A stretch of DNA of 64,000 nt from Capra hircus (lineage: Eukaryota; Chordata; Mammalia; Artiodactyla; Bovidae), in assembly GCF_001704415.2 (NCBI RefSeq), contig NC_030831.1:45368134-45432133 (forward strand), read 5' to 3'. Below, one piece after another: positions 43,991 to 54,724 of this stretch (position 1 is its first letter; every line of letters begins with the position of its first letter). Both the position numbers and the translations under genes were made by a program. The notes below the pieces were generated by a model. It was not told the DNA's origin and did no database searches. It saw only the letters and a program-made list of their open reading frames with translations.

Positions 43991-44850
43991 TTGACATGGC
44001 CCTGTTAGGAAACATCTTGCCATTGTGCATTTTCCCATTCTTTTTGTTTCCAAAGGGAAGGAGCTTTTGCTTTAGTTGTAACCAAGGGTCAAGATTTCTT
44101 CTTGGCCTTGTCAGGAGGTAATCAGTGTAAAGGCAATACAACGTGAGAATTATATGCAGCTGGTAGCAGCAGGGATCGGAGAGGGGCAATAGAGGTTTGA
44201 CATAATTCCCCTTGGCTCTTTGCTAGTTACCAAAGTCAGTAATAGATCTCAGATACAGAATAGTGGACAGAACTAGATGAACCTGGGTGAGACCCTTGCC
44301 CATCATCATCGTTCTGTTCAACTAGGATCAAATGAGCCCCATTCAGGAGGATGGCCTCATGCCCCCCTGAGTAGAGAACACCTAATCCCTATGTTTGTGA
44401 GGTAGCATTCTGACAGTTAATCAGCCAATCAACACGCCAATATTGACTATATCCTTTGTGCTTGTATTAGTTTCTCAGAAGCAGACCTGAGGCAATGCTG
44501 TGCGTGCAAACTGTTTAACAGGGCAAATAATATGAGGGGGGACAGACAGTGAATAATGGACATGCCCTTTACTTAGGGGCCACTGCTGTGCATCCCTGGA
44601 GTCCAACTCGAGGAAACTCTGGGAAACGTATAAAACACATGACTGAGAACTGTTTCAAGTAGTGAGTGTGTGGGGGTATTTATGCACCAGATCCCAAGAG
44701 TCGTTGATCTGAGGGCTATTTCTAGAGGGGATAACTCTTTGAAACTCTGGCCTGCCATATACTTACAAAGCAAACTTTCCTCCACTGAGGCTGAAGGAAG
44801 GAGAGCCTTCAGGCAAAGAAGTGCAAAAATAAGCAGTTGTAAGCTAGCTG

Positions 44851-44975
44851 CTGCTGCTGCCGCTGCTGCTGCTGCTGCGCCTCTTCAGTCGTGTCTGACT
44901 CTATGCGACCCCATAGACGGCAGCCAACCAGGCTCCTCTGTCCCTGGGATTCTCCAGGCAAGAACACTGGAGTGG
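44851..44975 (-). repeat. Bov-A SINE monomer with CTG-triplet tail
   Basis: A minus-strand Bov-A unit whose 3' tail has become a CAG/CTG run (plus strand, with one CCG interruption, 44848-44878). An exact 15-base duplication 'gttgtaagctagctg' at 44836-44850 and 44976-44990 fixes both insertion ends. The run gives a polyalanine stretch in an otherwise meaningless 105-codon frame at 44670-44987. Confidence 0.95.
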
Positions 44976-45242
44976 GTTGTAAGCTAGCTGGAACCCACCA
45001 AAGGATCCAAGGAACATGGGTGAAGCCCTGAAACCAGCTGCTACAAAGTCAATCCCTAGATGAGAGACTTTAAAGAGGAGCAATAAGTTGAAGATACACT
45101 TTCTATGTTCATCTTACAATCAATTTGGAGGGATAAAACCATGAGAAAGCAATCCAACAATCAAGCACTAAGTGCCATAATGAAGACTGAGTCAAAAAGC
45201 AGCTCAGGGAAAAGAGAAATAACTAACCATTAGGCAAGTTCC

Positions 45243-45525
45243 CAGAGAAGGCGATGGCACCCCACTCCAGTACTCTTGCCTGGAAAATCCCATGGACAGA
45301 GGAGCCTGGTGGGCTGCAGTCCATGGGGTCGCGAAGAGTCGGACACGACTGAGCGACTTCCCTTTCACTTATCACTTTCATGCATTGGAGAAGGAAATGG
45401 CAACCTACTCCAGTGTTCTTGCCTGGAGAATCCCAGGGACAGGGGAGCCTGGTGGGCTGCCGTCCATGGGGTCGTACAGAGTCAGACATGACTGAAGCAA
45501 CTTAACAGCAGCAGCAGAAGCAGGA
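45243..45525 (+). repeat. Bov-A2 SINE (dimer)
   Basis: Complete dimer from 'gagaaggcgatggcacccca' to 'acttaacagcagcagcagaa', with the linker 'cctttcacttatcactttca'. A 7-base duplication 'aagttcc' flanks it (45236-45242 and 45526-45532). Both units are close to consensus. Frames of 60-88 codons across it are artefacts. Confidence 0.95.
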
Positions 45526-45532
45526 AAGTTCC

Positions 45533-46104
45533 ATGAAAAAAAAATGTATGATTAATTTAGGATTTAAAGAATTGGTAGGTTTGGGATTATGGAAAGGAGG
45601 GGAAGAAAGATTGGGATAAAATTATTTCTGAAATTAGGTTGAAAAGTCAAATTGAAAAATAAACAAGTGAAAGGCAATGAACTCTTCCCTTCTATTCATT
45701 TCACATAATCATCTTAGAGATATTTTCACTATATCCCTGATTATACTCCAATAAACCATTTTTGTTTAAGTTTCTTGGAATCTCAATTCAATAGTCAAAG
45801 AGATTTGGATTAGCTTACTTCTAAATCCTTTCTTATCAAAATTTAAGAATCATGGATCATCAATAAACCAATGATAATCTACTTTGAAATATCATTTTCC
45901 TGGTTCCATGAAAAATTACCTCCTGATGTATCTGTTGGCCCATTCTGCAAGTCATATCTCAGTTAACCAGGACTGTTAACAATTTTAGAATTGGGAGTTG
46001 CTCATATAAAAAGATGAGAAAATGTTTGGTCACATGTCTGTTTGACACAGGACTGGACACGCGTGTAAGAGATAGCCTTGGAGGCTGGTTTGACTGTTGA
46101 CAGG
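45533..46104. other. AT-rich unique sequence, no gene seen
   Basis: No named repeat, exon or RNA gene. Confidence 0.4.
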
Positions 46105-46335
46105 AAGCACAACAGTGCTGGGGTTTAGCTGAGAGCCTGGGCTCAGAGAAGCCTGAGTTTGAATCCCAGGTCTGCTATTTATCAACTTCGGGACTCTGGC
46201 AGTTTGACCCGTGTAGGCTTCACTTTGCTCATCTCTAAAATGGGGGTAATATCCACTGTCAGAGTTGTGGAGAGGATTAAACTTAAAAGGGACAGAGCCT
46301 GCAAAGCATGCAGTCCAGAGTCTGAAACACTAATA
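46105..46335 (+). repeat. MIR SINE, near full length
   Basis: 'gcctgagtttgaatcccagg', 'ctttgctcatctctaaaatg', 'ggaggattaaacttaaaa'-type sequence and 'agcctgcaaagcatgcag' span the whole MIR consensus. Confidence 0.85.
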
Positions 46336-46920
46336 TACAGTGATGACAATCCAATATAATGAAAATGGGGGGGAATTGCAATAGAAAACCCCACAAGTTC
46401 ATTATCTATACTCCACAAAAATGCATGCCCTTCCAATCTCAGCATTCCTTATCACTGGATTTTACATACTACATACTAAGTCCATTGTACTTGTTCATAC
46501 CACACGTGAATGAGATGGGAATTTGGCATTTCTGACTGGGAACCTCGCTTTTTGGTCCAAATATGCATTTCAAGTTCAGCACAAACAATGCAACAGAAGA
46601 ATAGTTTAGGTTTATACTGAAGGAATAATGGGTTTTAAAATTATCATGAATGTGATGTAGCAATTATTTTTCTTATCATCTGTGTTTTTCTATCCAACAC
46701 CGTGGATTAGGAGATCAGCTTCTCTGTGAGTGTTGAGTCAAGGAAAGCTTCTCTGTGGTATTGGCAGCAGGCCACAAGTCAAGGCCATGAAGGGCTAAGA
46801 GTCAGTCTGGCAAGACAAAGGCAAGGTGAGACCAATGGAAAATGGCTACAGGGCAAGGGGTAAGAGCTCTGAAGCACAGCTAGGATCTGAGATGTGTCTG
46901 AGGAAATCTTCCAACAGCAT

Positions 46921-46974
46921 CAGACATCATCAGAGATCAGATAGCATCAGAAATCATCAGAGATCAGATAGCAT
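46921..46974. repeat. 27-bp tandem duplication
   Basis: Two 27-base units differ at a single base ('cagacatcat' versus 'cagaaatcat', then 'cagagatcagatagcat'). Shorter 'catcaga' motifs precede them. Confidence 0.9.
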
Positions 46975-47764
46975 CCTCAAGTAGAGGGCAGCATCTTTCT
47001 CTTTTGTGATGGTCAGGAGAGGCCCACTACAGCGATTGCTTGGACAGCAGCCTGACCCAGGGTGACCACACATTTATGGCCCAACCCCAGACACTTTAGG
47101 GAGCAGAAAGAGGAATTACTCATCACTCCTCTGAGACAACTGGTGCAACCAGGACTGTCCCAGGCAAACTGGGACCCACAGCCTCCCAGCCTGGGGGTCA
47201 TCTTCCTTTGCGCTTGGAAACAGACCCATCTCCTCAGCCCCATGCTACCTAAAAAGTCCTGGCCTCAAATCCTAACCTCCTGAAAGCTTGTTCTTGCCCC
47301 GTTTCTCTTTCTTAGTGATGGATGTGAGGAGCCTCTCTCTGCCCCTAGACATGTCCACTGCTCTCCAGCAGCAATATCTCAGGGCTGGACCCAGGGTGAC
47401 AAGAGGGAGACATAAAGCCGCTTAAGCAGGTGCTTAGGAGGTGTGGAAAAGCTTGGTAATCAAGACAAATCATATCTCGATGCTATGCTTTTGAAAATCA
47501 AAATTCATGCAAAAAATCTATAATGAGAAAGATGTCAAAAATTTTAAACAAAGACAGGATGAGTGGCAGCAGTGAGCCCAGACACACTGGAACCTGAGGC
47601 AAAAGGACAAGCCAGGCATACCGACCTGTCTTAAGATCTTGATGTTTCATTCACTGTAGATTTTTTCATTGATTTTTATTTTTTGAATATTGTGTTAAAA
47701 TATTGCTTATCTTGATGAGATTTTTGGCACCTCCTTCAATTTTGTGCCTAAATCTAGTGCCTCA
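46975..47764. other. Unique sequence, no gene seen
   Basis: No named repeat. Frames at 47013-47283 overlap on opposite strands and have no domain. Confidence 0.4.
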
Positions 47765-47767
47765 CTT

Positions 47768-47897
47768 GCATGCATGCTAAGTCGCTTCAGTTGTGTCCGA
47801 CTCTGTGTGACCACATGGACTTTAGCCCACCAGGCTCCTCTGTCCACCGGATTCTCCAGGCAAGAATACTGGAGTGGGTTGCCATTTCCTTCTCCAA
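47768..47897 (-). repeat. Bov-A SINE monomer
   Basis: Minus-strand unit starting 'tggagaaggaaatggcaacc' and ending with the complement of 'ctaagtcgcttcagttgtgt'. The left edge runs into 'gcatgcatg'. Confidence 0.92.
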
Positions 47898-48089
47898 GTC
47901 TAATTCTATGTAAGTATCAATAGCTGCCACTAGCACTGCTTGGTGGGCTCATGGCCTTGGGCTATGGGCTTTGCTTGTTGAATTCATCCACAGTCTGCAA
48001 GAGGTAGGGACTCATGAATCCAATAAATCTGGCCCTCTTGATCATCCAAAATTCTCACTTTCTTACAGAATAACAAGTTTAATGCTGAA

Positions 48090-48198
48090 AGGGCCATTAA
48101 AACATTCTAATCCTCAGCTGTCTTTATTCACATGAGAACCCTTATGCCTGTTAGAGAGGTTAAGTGACTGGCCCAGGATCACACAGCTGCTTCAGATT
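48090..48198 (-). repeat. MIR SINE fragment
   Basis: 'gttagagaggttaagtgact' and 'ggcccaggatcacacagctg' are the reverse MIR core. A BovB insertion truncates it on the right. Confidence 0.75.
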
Positions 48199-48199
48199 T

Positions 48200-48595
48200 G
48201 TTGTTCAGTTGCTAAGCCATGTCCGGCTCTTTGCAACCCCATGGACAGCAGTGCACCAGGCTCCTCTGTCCTTTACTATCTCCCAGAATTTGCTCAAATT
48301 CATGTCCACTGAGGCAGTGATGCCGTCTAACCATCTCATCTTTGGCCGCCCTCTTCTCCTTCTGCCTTCAATCTTTCCCAGCATCAGGATCTTTTCCAAT
48401 GAGTTGGCTTTTCCCATCATGTGGCCAAAGTATTGGAGCTTCAGTATCAGTCCTTCCAATGAATATTCAGGGTTGGTTTCCTTTATAATTAACTGGTTTG
48501 ATCTCCTTGCAGTCCAAGGGACTCTCAAGAGTCTTCTCCAGCACCACAATTAATAAGTTCAATTCTTCAGCACTCAACTTTCTTTATAGTTCAAC
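48200..48595 (-). mobile_element. BovB LINE 3' end
   Basis: About 400 bases of the minus-strand BovB terminus, from the shared 'gagccggacatggcttagca'-type end to 'agttgaactataaagaaagt'. It carries an open C-terminal RT remnant. Together with 48966-49247 it forms an inverted pair. Confidence 0.92.
48205..48549 (-). pseudogene. BovB RT C-terminal remnant
   Basis: 114 sense codons cover the BovB protein C-terminus without a stop ('CWRRLLRVPWTARRSNQ', 'GRPKMRWLDGITASVDMN', ending 'VAKSRTWLSN'). The catalytic RT core is absent because the element is 5'-truncated, so no activity is possible. Confidence 0.85.
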
Positions 48596-48597
48596 TC

Positions 48598-48890
48598 AGC
48601 ATCTGCTCATTCACCCAAGAAATGTTTACTGAGCATCTACTATGTCCTGTATACACTGGAAACAGAATGACATCCCTGCCCTCATGGAGCTTACATTCTA
48701 ATGTGGGAAGGCAATTAATAAACAACCATAGATAAAAACATATATAATCAGACAAGGATAAGAGCTATGGAAGAATGAAGCAGGGTAACTGGGAAAGGAG
48801 TGATGGAATGAGATATTATGGAAGATGATCCTAAAGGCCTGGCTGTGGGCAAACATCTAAATAAAGGAAATAGGAAGCCATGTGAGTTAG
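48598..48890 (+). repeat. Old mammalian interspersed repeat (family not assigned)
   Basis: 'gctcattcacccaagaaatg', 'tttactgagcatctactatg', 'cctgccctcatggagcttac' and 'attctaatgtgggaaggcaa' match a very common old repeat. I recognise the theme but not a secure family name. Confidence 0.6.
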
Positions 48891-48911
48891 ATGGGGTGGT
48901 GAGAGCTAGTT

Positions 48912-48965
48912 CCAAGGCAGGGTTTCCCCACTTTGGCATTATTGACATTTGAGGATGGATAATTC
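48912..48965. repeat. MER20 DNA transposon, left piece
   Basis: 'gggtttccccactttggcat' and 'tattgacatttgaggatgga' match the MER20 end. The element is cut here by a BovB insertion and resumes at 49253. MER20 is a non-autonomous hAT-Charlie element of placental mammals. Confidence 0.75.
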
Positions 48966-49247
48966 ATTGGAAGGACTGATGCTGAAACTGAAAACTCCAA
49001 TACTTTGGCCAACTCATGCAAAGAGTAGATTCACTGGAAAAGACTCTGATGCTGGGAGGGATTGGGGGCAGGAAGCGAAGGGGACAACAGCGGATGAGAT
49101 GGCTGGATGGCGTCACTGACTTGATGGACATGAGTTTGGGTAAACTCTGGGAGTTGGTGATGGACAGGGAGGCCTGGTGCGCTGTGATTCATGGAGTCAC
49201 AAAGAGTCGGACACAACTGAGCAACTGAACTTAACTGAATTGAATTG
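48966..49247 (+). mobile_element. BovB LINE 3' end inserted in MER20
   Basis: 'ttggaaggactgatgctgaa' to the '(ctgaa)(ttgaa)' tail at 49240. It is 5'-truncated to about 280 bases. It splits a MER20 with a short duplication 'aattc' (48961-48965 and 49248-49252). It retains 70 codons of the BovB C-terminus (49016-49228). Confidence 0.92.
49016..49228 (+). pseudogene. BovB RT C-terminal remnant
   Basis: 70 codons match the BovB protein C-terminus ('RMRWLDGVTDLMDMSLGK', ending 'VTKSRTQLSN'). The catalytic domain is missing. Confidence 0.85.
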
Positions 49248-49252
49248 AATTC

Positions 49253-49425
49253 TTTATTGTGGGGACTGACTAGTGCCTTGTAGGATGTTTATCAGCATTC
49301 CTCACTTCTACTTACTCGATCCAAGTAGCAACTCCCTCCCAGTTTTAATGACCAAAAATGGCCTCAGAAACTGCAAATGTCTCACGGTGGGTAAAACTGT
49401 CCCCAGTGAGAACCATGGGTCTAGG
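49253..49425. repeat. MER20 DNA transposon, right piece
   Basis: 'ttgtaggatgtttatcagca', 'gtagcaactccctcccagtt', 'aatgaccaaaaatggcctca' and 'gtgagaaccatggg' complete the MER20 begun at 48912. Confidence 0.8.
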
Positions 49426-49706
49426 CACAAAGGCAAGTGCAAAGGCTCTGACTAAGTCTGGCTTCCCTCACCTCAGCACCGCAGGTCAGTCCCAGCCCTG
49501 ATACCCACCACCTGCAGTCAGCACCTCCAGACACGCAGCTCACCTCTGACTCATTTCATGCTGCTGGCTGCTGGCTTCCTTTCATCCCCAAGAGTGAAAG
49601 CTCCCTGGGGGCAGGAGTCCAGCCTTCACTCCTCTATATCCCATGGAGGCCTGGGCTCTGTGTACAGTGACTGCGCTACACACTCCTCTCTGCCCGCTCT
49701 GTGCCG

Positions 49707-49830
49707 AAGACACTGTCCGAAGGCTCAGGGCTCAGGCCAGCTCTGGAGGACAGTGTCCGCCGGCGCCTAAGACACTCTCCGAAGGCTCAGCGCTCAGGCC
49801 AGCTCTGGAGGACAGCGTCCGCCGGCCGCC
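49707..49830. repeat. 62-bp GC-rich tandem duplication
   Basis: Two 62-base units (49707-49768 and 49769-49830) match at about 56 positions and are rich in CpG ('gtccgccggcgcc', 'gtccgccggccgcc'). The first unit has a perfect 10-base inverted repeat, 'gacactgtcc' (49709-49718) and 'ggacagtgtc' (49748-49757). This is the most CpG-dense spot in the window but is far too short for a CpG-island promoter. Confidence 0.9.
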
Positions 49831-49839
49831 AGCCAGCCC

Positions 49840-50300
49840 GCGCTCTTCTGTGAATTGCCTTCTGCACGTACTTAAGGCTGTGCAGCTTTCACAAAAGGGA
49901 CGGCATGCGATGAAAGTTCACCTTCCACTCAATTAACCTTGAGAGAGAAGGTTTTTTTTTTTCCTTTTCTCCCCTAAGAGACTTTTTTTATGACCTTTTT
50001 GAAGCATCTTATTTTCTGGGCAAAAAGCCAAATGATACATTCTCTTCCCAGCTGCAGGACTGTTGCAGATTTTCAAAGCTGAGGTAAAGACAGTCTTTGG
50101 AATAAGTGCAAAGTGGACAGTGAGGTTGGGAAACGTGAGAAAACGCCTTATTATTCCAGCTGAGTTGTGCCTGGAGGGAAGGCGCCTTCATGGAGCACAA
50201 GCCCTCAGGACCCACGAGATGCAGGGACCTGGAAACTTCAGGGCTGCCAGGCACTCCCCCCAATTAGGGAGCACACATGAATACAAATTTTAAAAAATCA
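49840..50300. other. Unique sequence, possible conserved block
   Basis: No named repeat. Overlapping 76- and 84-codon frames on opposite strands (50009-50293) have no domain. Confidence 0.3.
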
Positions 50301-50927
50301 ATTCCTCTTTGGGTGAAAGTTGAATATTAATAAGCCATAACAAAGCATATCTTACATAGTACTTTGCCATACCCAAAGAGGTTTTTTTTTCCCACGTATT
50401 TCATCTCTTTGAGTCTCACATTCAGCTAGCAAATAAAATTGAATCTTATTCAAGACTGAATCAGCAGAGTAGAATAAACAGCAATAGCTCTTTTCCAAGG
50501 GATGTGAGGGACAATGGTTCCCGGAAGGTCCCTTACCTGATCCCAGGTGTGCGGCTCCCTGGTGATGGGTTTGGAGAGGAAAGCACATGCCTCCCCGCCC
50601 CCACCCTCACTGGGACCTCCAAGTTCAGCTGTGTATACATGCAGAAGGGAAAATAAAAGAAATCCCCCAAACCAGCACCCTTTCCTCATGGCCTCATCTT
50701 TGACAGCTCTGATGGCAAAGGGAGTTTCCTGAAAGTGGCCACGTTTGCTTTGGGTCACAGTTTTACCCCATCTCTCTGGGGCCCAGAGGCAGTTGGGAGA
50801 CTTCTAGAATCCTAGAAGCATTGTTTGAAAGCAACAGGTTAGAAAGTCAACTGGTAGTGGTTTGTTTCATGGAGAAGAGAAAGTTGTGGTTGGGAGTCAG
50901 GAAGGTTTAATAAGGTTAAAAAATAAA
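50301..50927. other. Unique sequence, no gene seen
   Basis: No named repeat. A 102-codon minus frame at 50450-50758 has no recognisable domain. Confidence 0.4.
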
Positions 50928-51090
50928 AAGGCAGAAGAGTCTCGCGGTCAAGAGCACAGCCTCGGGATTTGGGCTGCTTGGGTTCTAATTCTGGCTCTGA
51001 CATTCTCCATCCAACTTGACCTTGGCCAAGTCACTTTACCTCATGGTGCCTCTATCTTTCCATCTGTAAAAATGGAAATAAAAAGAGTAA
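50928..51090 (+). repeat. MIR SINE
   Basis: 'gttctaattctggctctgac', 'gaccttggccaagtcacttt' and 'ccatctgtaaaaatggaaat' are clear MIR. Confidence 0.85.
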
Positions 51091-51839
51091 CTTCCTCCTG
51101 GGGTGGGGGGAGAAGAGATTTCCTGGAATCCAATGCTTTCTGATGGAGACATAAGTATTAAGAATCAGAAGTCGCTGGTGGGAGAGGGGGAAGCAGGAAG
51201 CTGAGGACATGGACCACCGAGCTCTCCGTGGAAAGCCCTATTCAGAGGAGAGCCAAGGAGACAGGGGCCACATTAGGGGGTTGGCTTTGGACATAAGGGG
51301 GCTGGAAAGAGCCTGCACTGGGGATTTCAAGGTGATAGGTGATGAGGAAATGCCTGCCAGGGAGAGGCACTGCTGTCTGCCTTCCTACAGCCCCAGCCAA
51401 GAACTGAGCAGCACAAAGGGGCTTCCTGGAATAAGTTTGCAACCACGGGCACTAATGTAAAGACATCTCTGAAGTCCAAGTTCCTGTCATTAGTCTCCGT
51501 TTGCTGTCACACAATAAATGACTAGTGACTTGTGTTCCATGAAAATGCTCTTCCCAGAACATTAGGGAAGGGAAATAGGCATTTCAGCAAAGCCCAGAGT
51601 GACCCCACAGCTTCTGGGCAGGAACCCCCCAATCTGGGGGTGACACCCAGAAAGAGAACCCTTCCCTTTGGGCTATAGGGGCCCCACGCCTCAATATTTT
51701 AACTCCCCCACCCCCAAAAAAGCCTCCTTTTCCTCCTAACATCAGACTTGAAATGATCAACCAGCTGTGTGCTGATTTCAATACTATCTTTGCTGGTCCA
51801 TCAGCCATCTCCACCTCCGTGAGTTAAGTTAGAAATGGA
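51091..51839. other. Unique sequence, no gene seen
   Basis: No named repeat. Frames at 51209-51460 overlap on both strands and lack domains. A C/A-rich run at 51705-51722 is low complexity. Confidence 0.4.
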
Positions 51840-51955
51840 AGAAAGCTTGGAATCTTTCTAACTCAACCTTCTTTTTCTGCAAAAGTGCACGCTGGGACCC
51901 AGAGAGATTTCCAACTTGCCCAAGAGCACACGAGCAGCAGCAGGAGCACACGCTC
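51840..51955 (-). repeat. MIR-like SINE fragment, diverged
   Basis: 'tgggacccagagagatttcc' and 'aacttgcccaagagcacacg' resemble the minus-strand MIR core. Confidence 0.5.
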
Positions 51956-52454
51956 AGTCATGTGACAGCTCCTGAGTCCCAGTGTCCTCATAGGTTCATG
52001 GACCTGTGACCGGGTATGAGGGTCTGGGGAGAGAGTCATGTCACTCCAGTTTTGGATGGTGTGAGAAGTGACCCTGACTCGTGACCTTTCACAGTTCTGG
52101 TAAAGTTAGAAAGCCTACAAAGTTTTGGTGCCAGACAACATCCTGATATACAGAAACCTATATCATGGGCACAATGGCAGTGAAATAGGACAATTATCCT
52201 GAGGTGCTCTCTGTATAATAAAGTGGGATAACCATGTGTAGCTGTTAGTTCTGGGCCAGGGCTGGATTGTGGAGACTTCTCAGTTTGTCATCACAGCGTA
52301 TCTGCTGAGTGAGTGATTCTGTAAGAGTACTTGTCAAATCCAAACTTCCTCCAGCAGCAAACCAAGCTCCAGGCCAGGGAGGAGAAGCAAACGTCTCCCC
52401 CTCTGCTCTCAGCCAAACCCCAAGCCAAGAGTGCCCTTGGTGGGGACAGAGAGG

Positions 52455-52497
52455 ATGGTCTGTGTGCTATGTCGCTTCAGTCATGTCCGACTGTTTG
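52455..52497 (-). repeat. Bov-A SINE terminal fragment
   Basis: 'tgtgctatgtcgcttcagtc' and 'atgtccgactgttt' form the 3' end of a minus-strand Bov-A; nothing else of it remains. Confidence 0.75.
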
Positions 52498-52734
52498 AGA
52501 GAATGGTGTAGTCAGCCCCAAAGGGTGGTGCCATGGAAACTGAGCATTCTCTGAGCTCTGGCCACACCCTCTCAGGACCTCAGTGTGTTTGACCTCCAGA
52601 TGCTCTTGCGCAGGATAAACACAGTTCCCCCCGTCCTCACCTCTTTGCTTCTGAGAGACTTTATTTGCCTGATGAAGGGCTTTCCCACTTGCCACAATGG
52701 GGACCATCCTTGTGATGCTGCACAAATGCCCTGT

Positions 52735-52815
52735 GCATTGCCTGGAACAATCTGCGTGACCTTGAGTGGGTCACCTCCCAGCTGAGCCTCAAGTCCCTCC
52801 GCTGTGAAAGGAAGG
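52735..52815 (+). repeat. MIR SINE fragment
   Basis: 'atctgcgtgaccttgagtgg', 'ctgagcctcaagtccctccg' and 'ctgtgaaagg' match the MIR centre. Confidence 0.55.
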
Positions 52816-53639
52816 AAGTGAGCAGCTGGACTAGAAGCACATGGAGGGCCAGGATAGCAACTTGCAGCCTTCTAGTCCCAGGCCTTACCCAGGATGTGGT
52901 GCACAAACAGGCTCAGAAAACATTCAGGAATCTGGGGAAAATGCAGCCCCATCCAGTACTGACATTTGAGGACTAGATTTGGAAGCTAGAAGTTCTGATG
53001 CTATGACCATTCTCTTCAGTGGGTGGTTTTGAGCATGACTTTGAGGGACGGGCTCCCTTTTAGGAGAACATATAAATAAATTGCAAAGGCCATGATGACT
53101 CAACCTCAAGACAAGAAATTGAGCTTGAGGCACTTCACAGAGACCTGGAGGTGGCTGCATGCAGCCCATGTCTTCCACCTCCGTTTTACTGCGTCTCCTT
53201 CCTCTCACCCTTGGTCATTTCCCACTGGGCACAAAGTGCCTCCACCTAAGCCCATCCTCTTTGGTTAGTGCACTATATTCGGGACTCTTCCAGCTTCTTG
53301 GCTGTCTCTCAGACAGAGCCATTGGGTTCCAAGGGATTAAGAGGCCATTTTCACGGTGATGTGCTTGATCTAGCATCTTCTCAAGTGTATCTTCTTCTGG
53401 TAGAAAATAATGCTGCCTTCAACCAGTAGTGGTTCAACATGGTGCCATTGTGGGTAGAGAGAAGGCAGACGCTTAGGACCTCACTGACGGTACTCTGACT
53501 TTTCAACTGTCCTCCCCACACTGCCTCTGTGCTGTACCCTCTTACTGAAGTCTTTCCATTGTGGTCCCATCCCACCTGTACACACCAGGTTCCACACTCC
53601 ACCCTGGGGTACGGCCAGCCCAGAATCTGTGATTCAAGG
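52816..53639. other. Unique sequence, no gene seen
   Basis: No named repeat or exon. Frames of 66-94 codons have no recognisable domain. Confidence 0.4.
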
Positions 53640-54136
53640 GAATTTCCTGTAAGCCCTTCTCAATAGACTTTTCCTTTGTGAAAATTCCAACTTACAGAAA
53701 AATAGGGTTGAGAGGTGTGGGCTATAAAAAAGCTGAGAAAGCTCTAACAAAGTTTACTCAAACAAACAACAAAGATTATGCACTAAATAAAGAAAATATC
53801 CGTAATATTTCACATCTTAAATTAGTAATAATGGGTACTAATGAGTTCTGTGCTATTAATCCCATTTACCATCTCTCCCCCCCTGGAAATTTTGCAGTCT
53901 CCCTCCCCTGCAGCTTTAATGAGATACTTGTAAATTCATTTTGCTTTGCTGCAGAAAATATTCACCTAAGAAGCATTTGGAATGTGTGGGCCTGGTCCTT
54001 GGGTGTCTAAGATTTTACTGGCTCCTGCCTCCTGAGTCTCACTGTGTGATTTGGAAGCTGGAGAGAGATAAGGCTTTGGCTCACTCTTATTTAATTTAAT
54101 TGGAAGCCAAGTGTATATTTCTCAAATCTTTTCCTA
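53640..54136. other. Unique AT-rich block, possible conserved element
   Basis: A 110-codon plus frame (53678-54010) crosses it with no recognised domain. Homeodomain-type TAAT cores occur repeatedly ('aaattagtaataatgggtac'). Confidence 0.25.
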
Positions 54137-54724
54137 ATGCCTAGTGCCCTGAGCCCAGCCGTTCCCTCCAGATTTCACCTCCCTCCTCCTTCACAAAGGC
54201 TATCCAAGGCCAACATTATTTTCTCCAGTTATCTTTATGGCCCCCAAAAGCTGGTTCCTCACTTCTGCCCACTTTACCCCCATTTTTTTTTTTATTTCCT
54301 GCTCCACCCTTTCCAAGTCCTTCTTTTTCTTATTTTTCCTGACACTGACAACTTGCCAATCCCAGGTTGGCTGCTGAGTAAACATGCTGAGGTAAATCAA
54401 AGTTTGCTAGAAGTTCTTGTTGCATTGGGGGATGTTGAGCAGGAAGAGCATTGCTGTGGCCCCTTTCAGAGATGCTCCTTTGCATTCAGGGACACTGGAG
54501 AGTATGAGGATGAATCTGAGGGACCGGGTCATCTCCTAGAGTCGCCTAGCTTGGGTGAAATTGAGAGCCTGATTAATGAGAATTGCATTTCTCTTGATTT
54601 CTTCTCTGCTAGGAGCAGCATTCTGAGGGAAGCATCAGACTCATCTTTTTATAGGATCTACTCTGATTTATTTTTGGCCCTGAGACCTACCCCTCAACTC
54701 AGGAAGCTTCACGCAGATATTTGA
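54137..54724 (+). other. 195-codon open frame, unidentified (probably not coding)
   Basis: This is the longest open frame in the window. It begins with a proline/serine-rich segment, passes a very hydrophobic stretch around residues 47-68 (poly-T-encoded phenylalanines), and ends with an acidic portion ('EYEDESEGPGHLLESPSLGE'). No known domain, no upstream promoter, no clear Kozak context and no polyadenylation signal in reach. Both the length and the hydrophobic run are compatible with chance in pyrimidine-rich DNA. It is free of repeats, so conservation testing would be informative. Confidence 0.15.

Noticed and set aside
44670..44987. Frame encoding a polyalanine tract
   Set aside because: The alanines come from the CTG-type tail of a Bov-A insertion; the frame has no other support.
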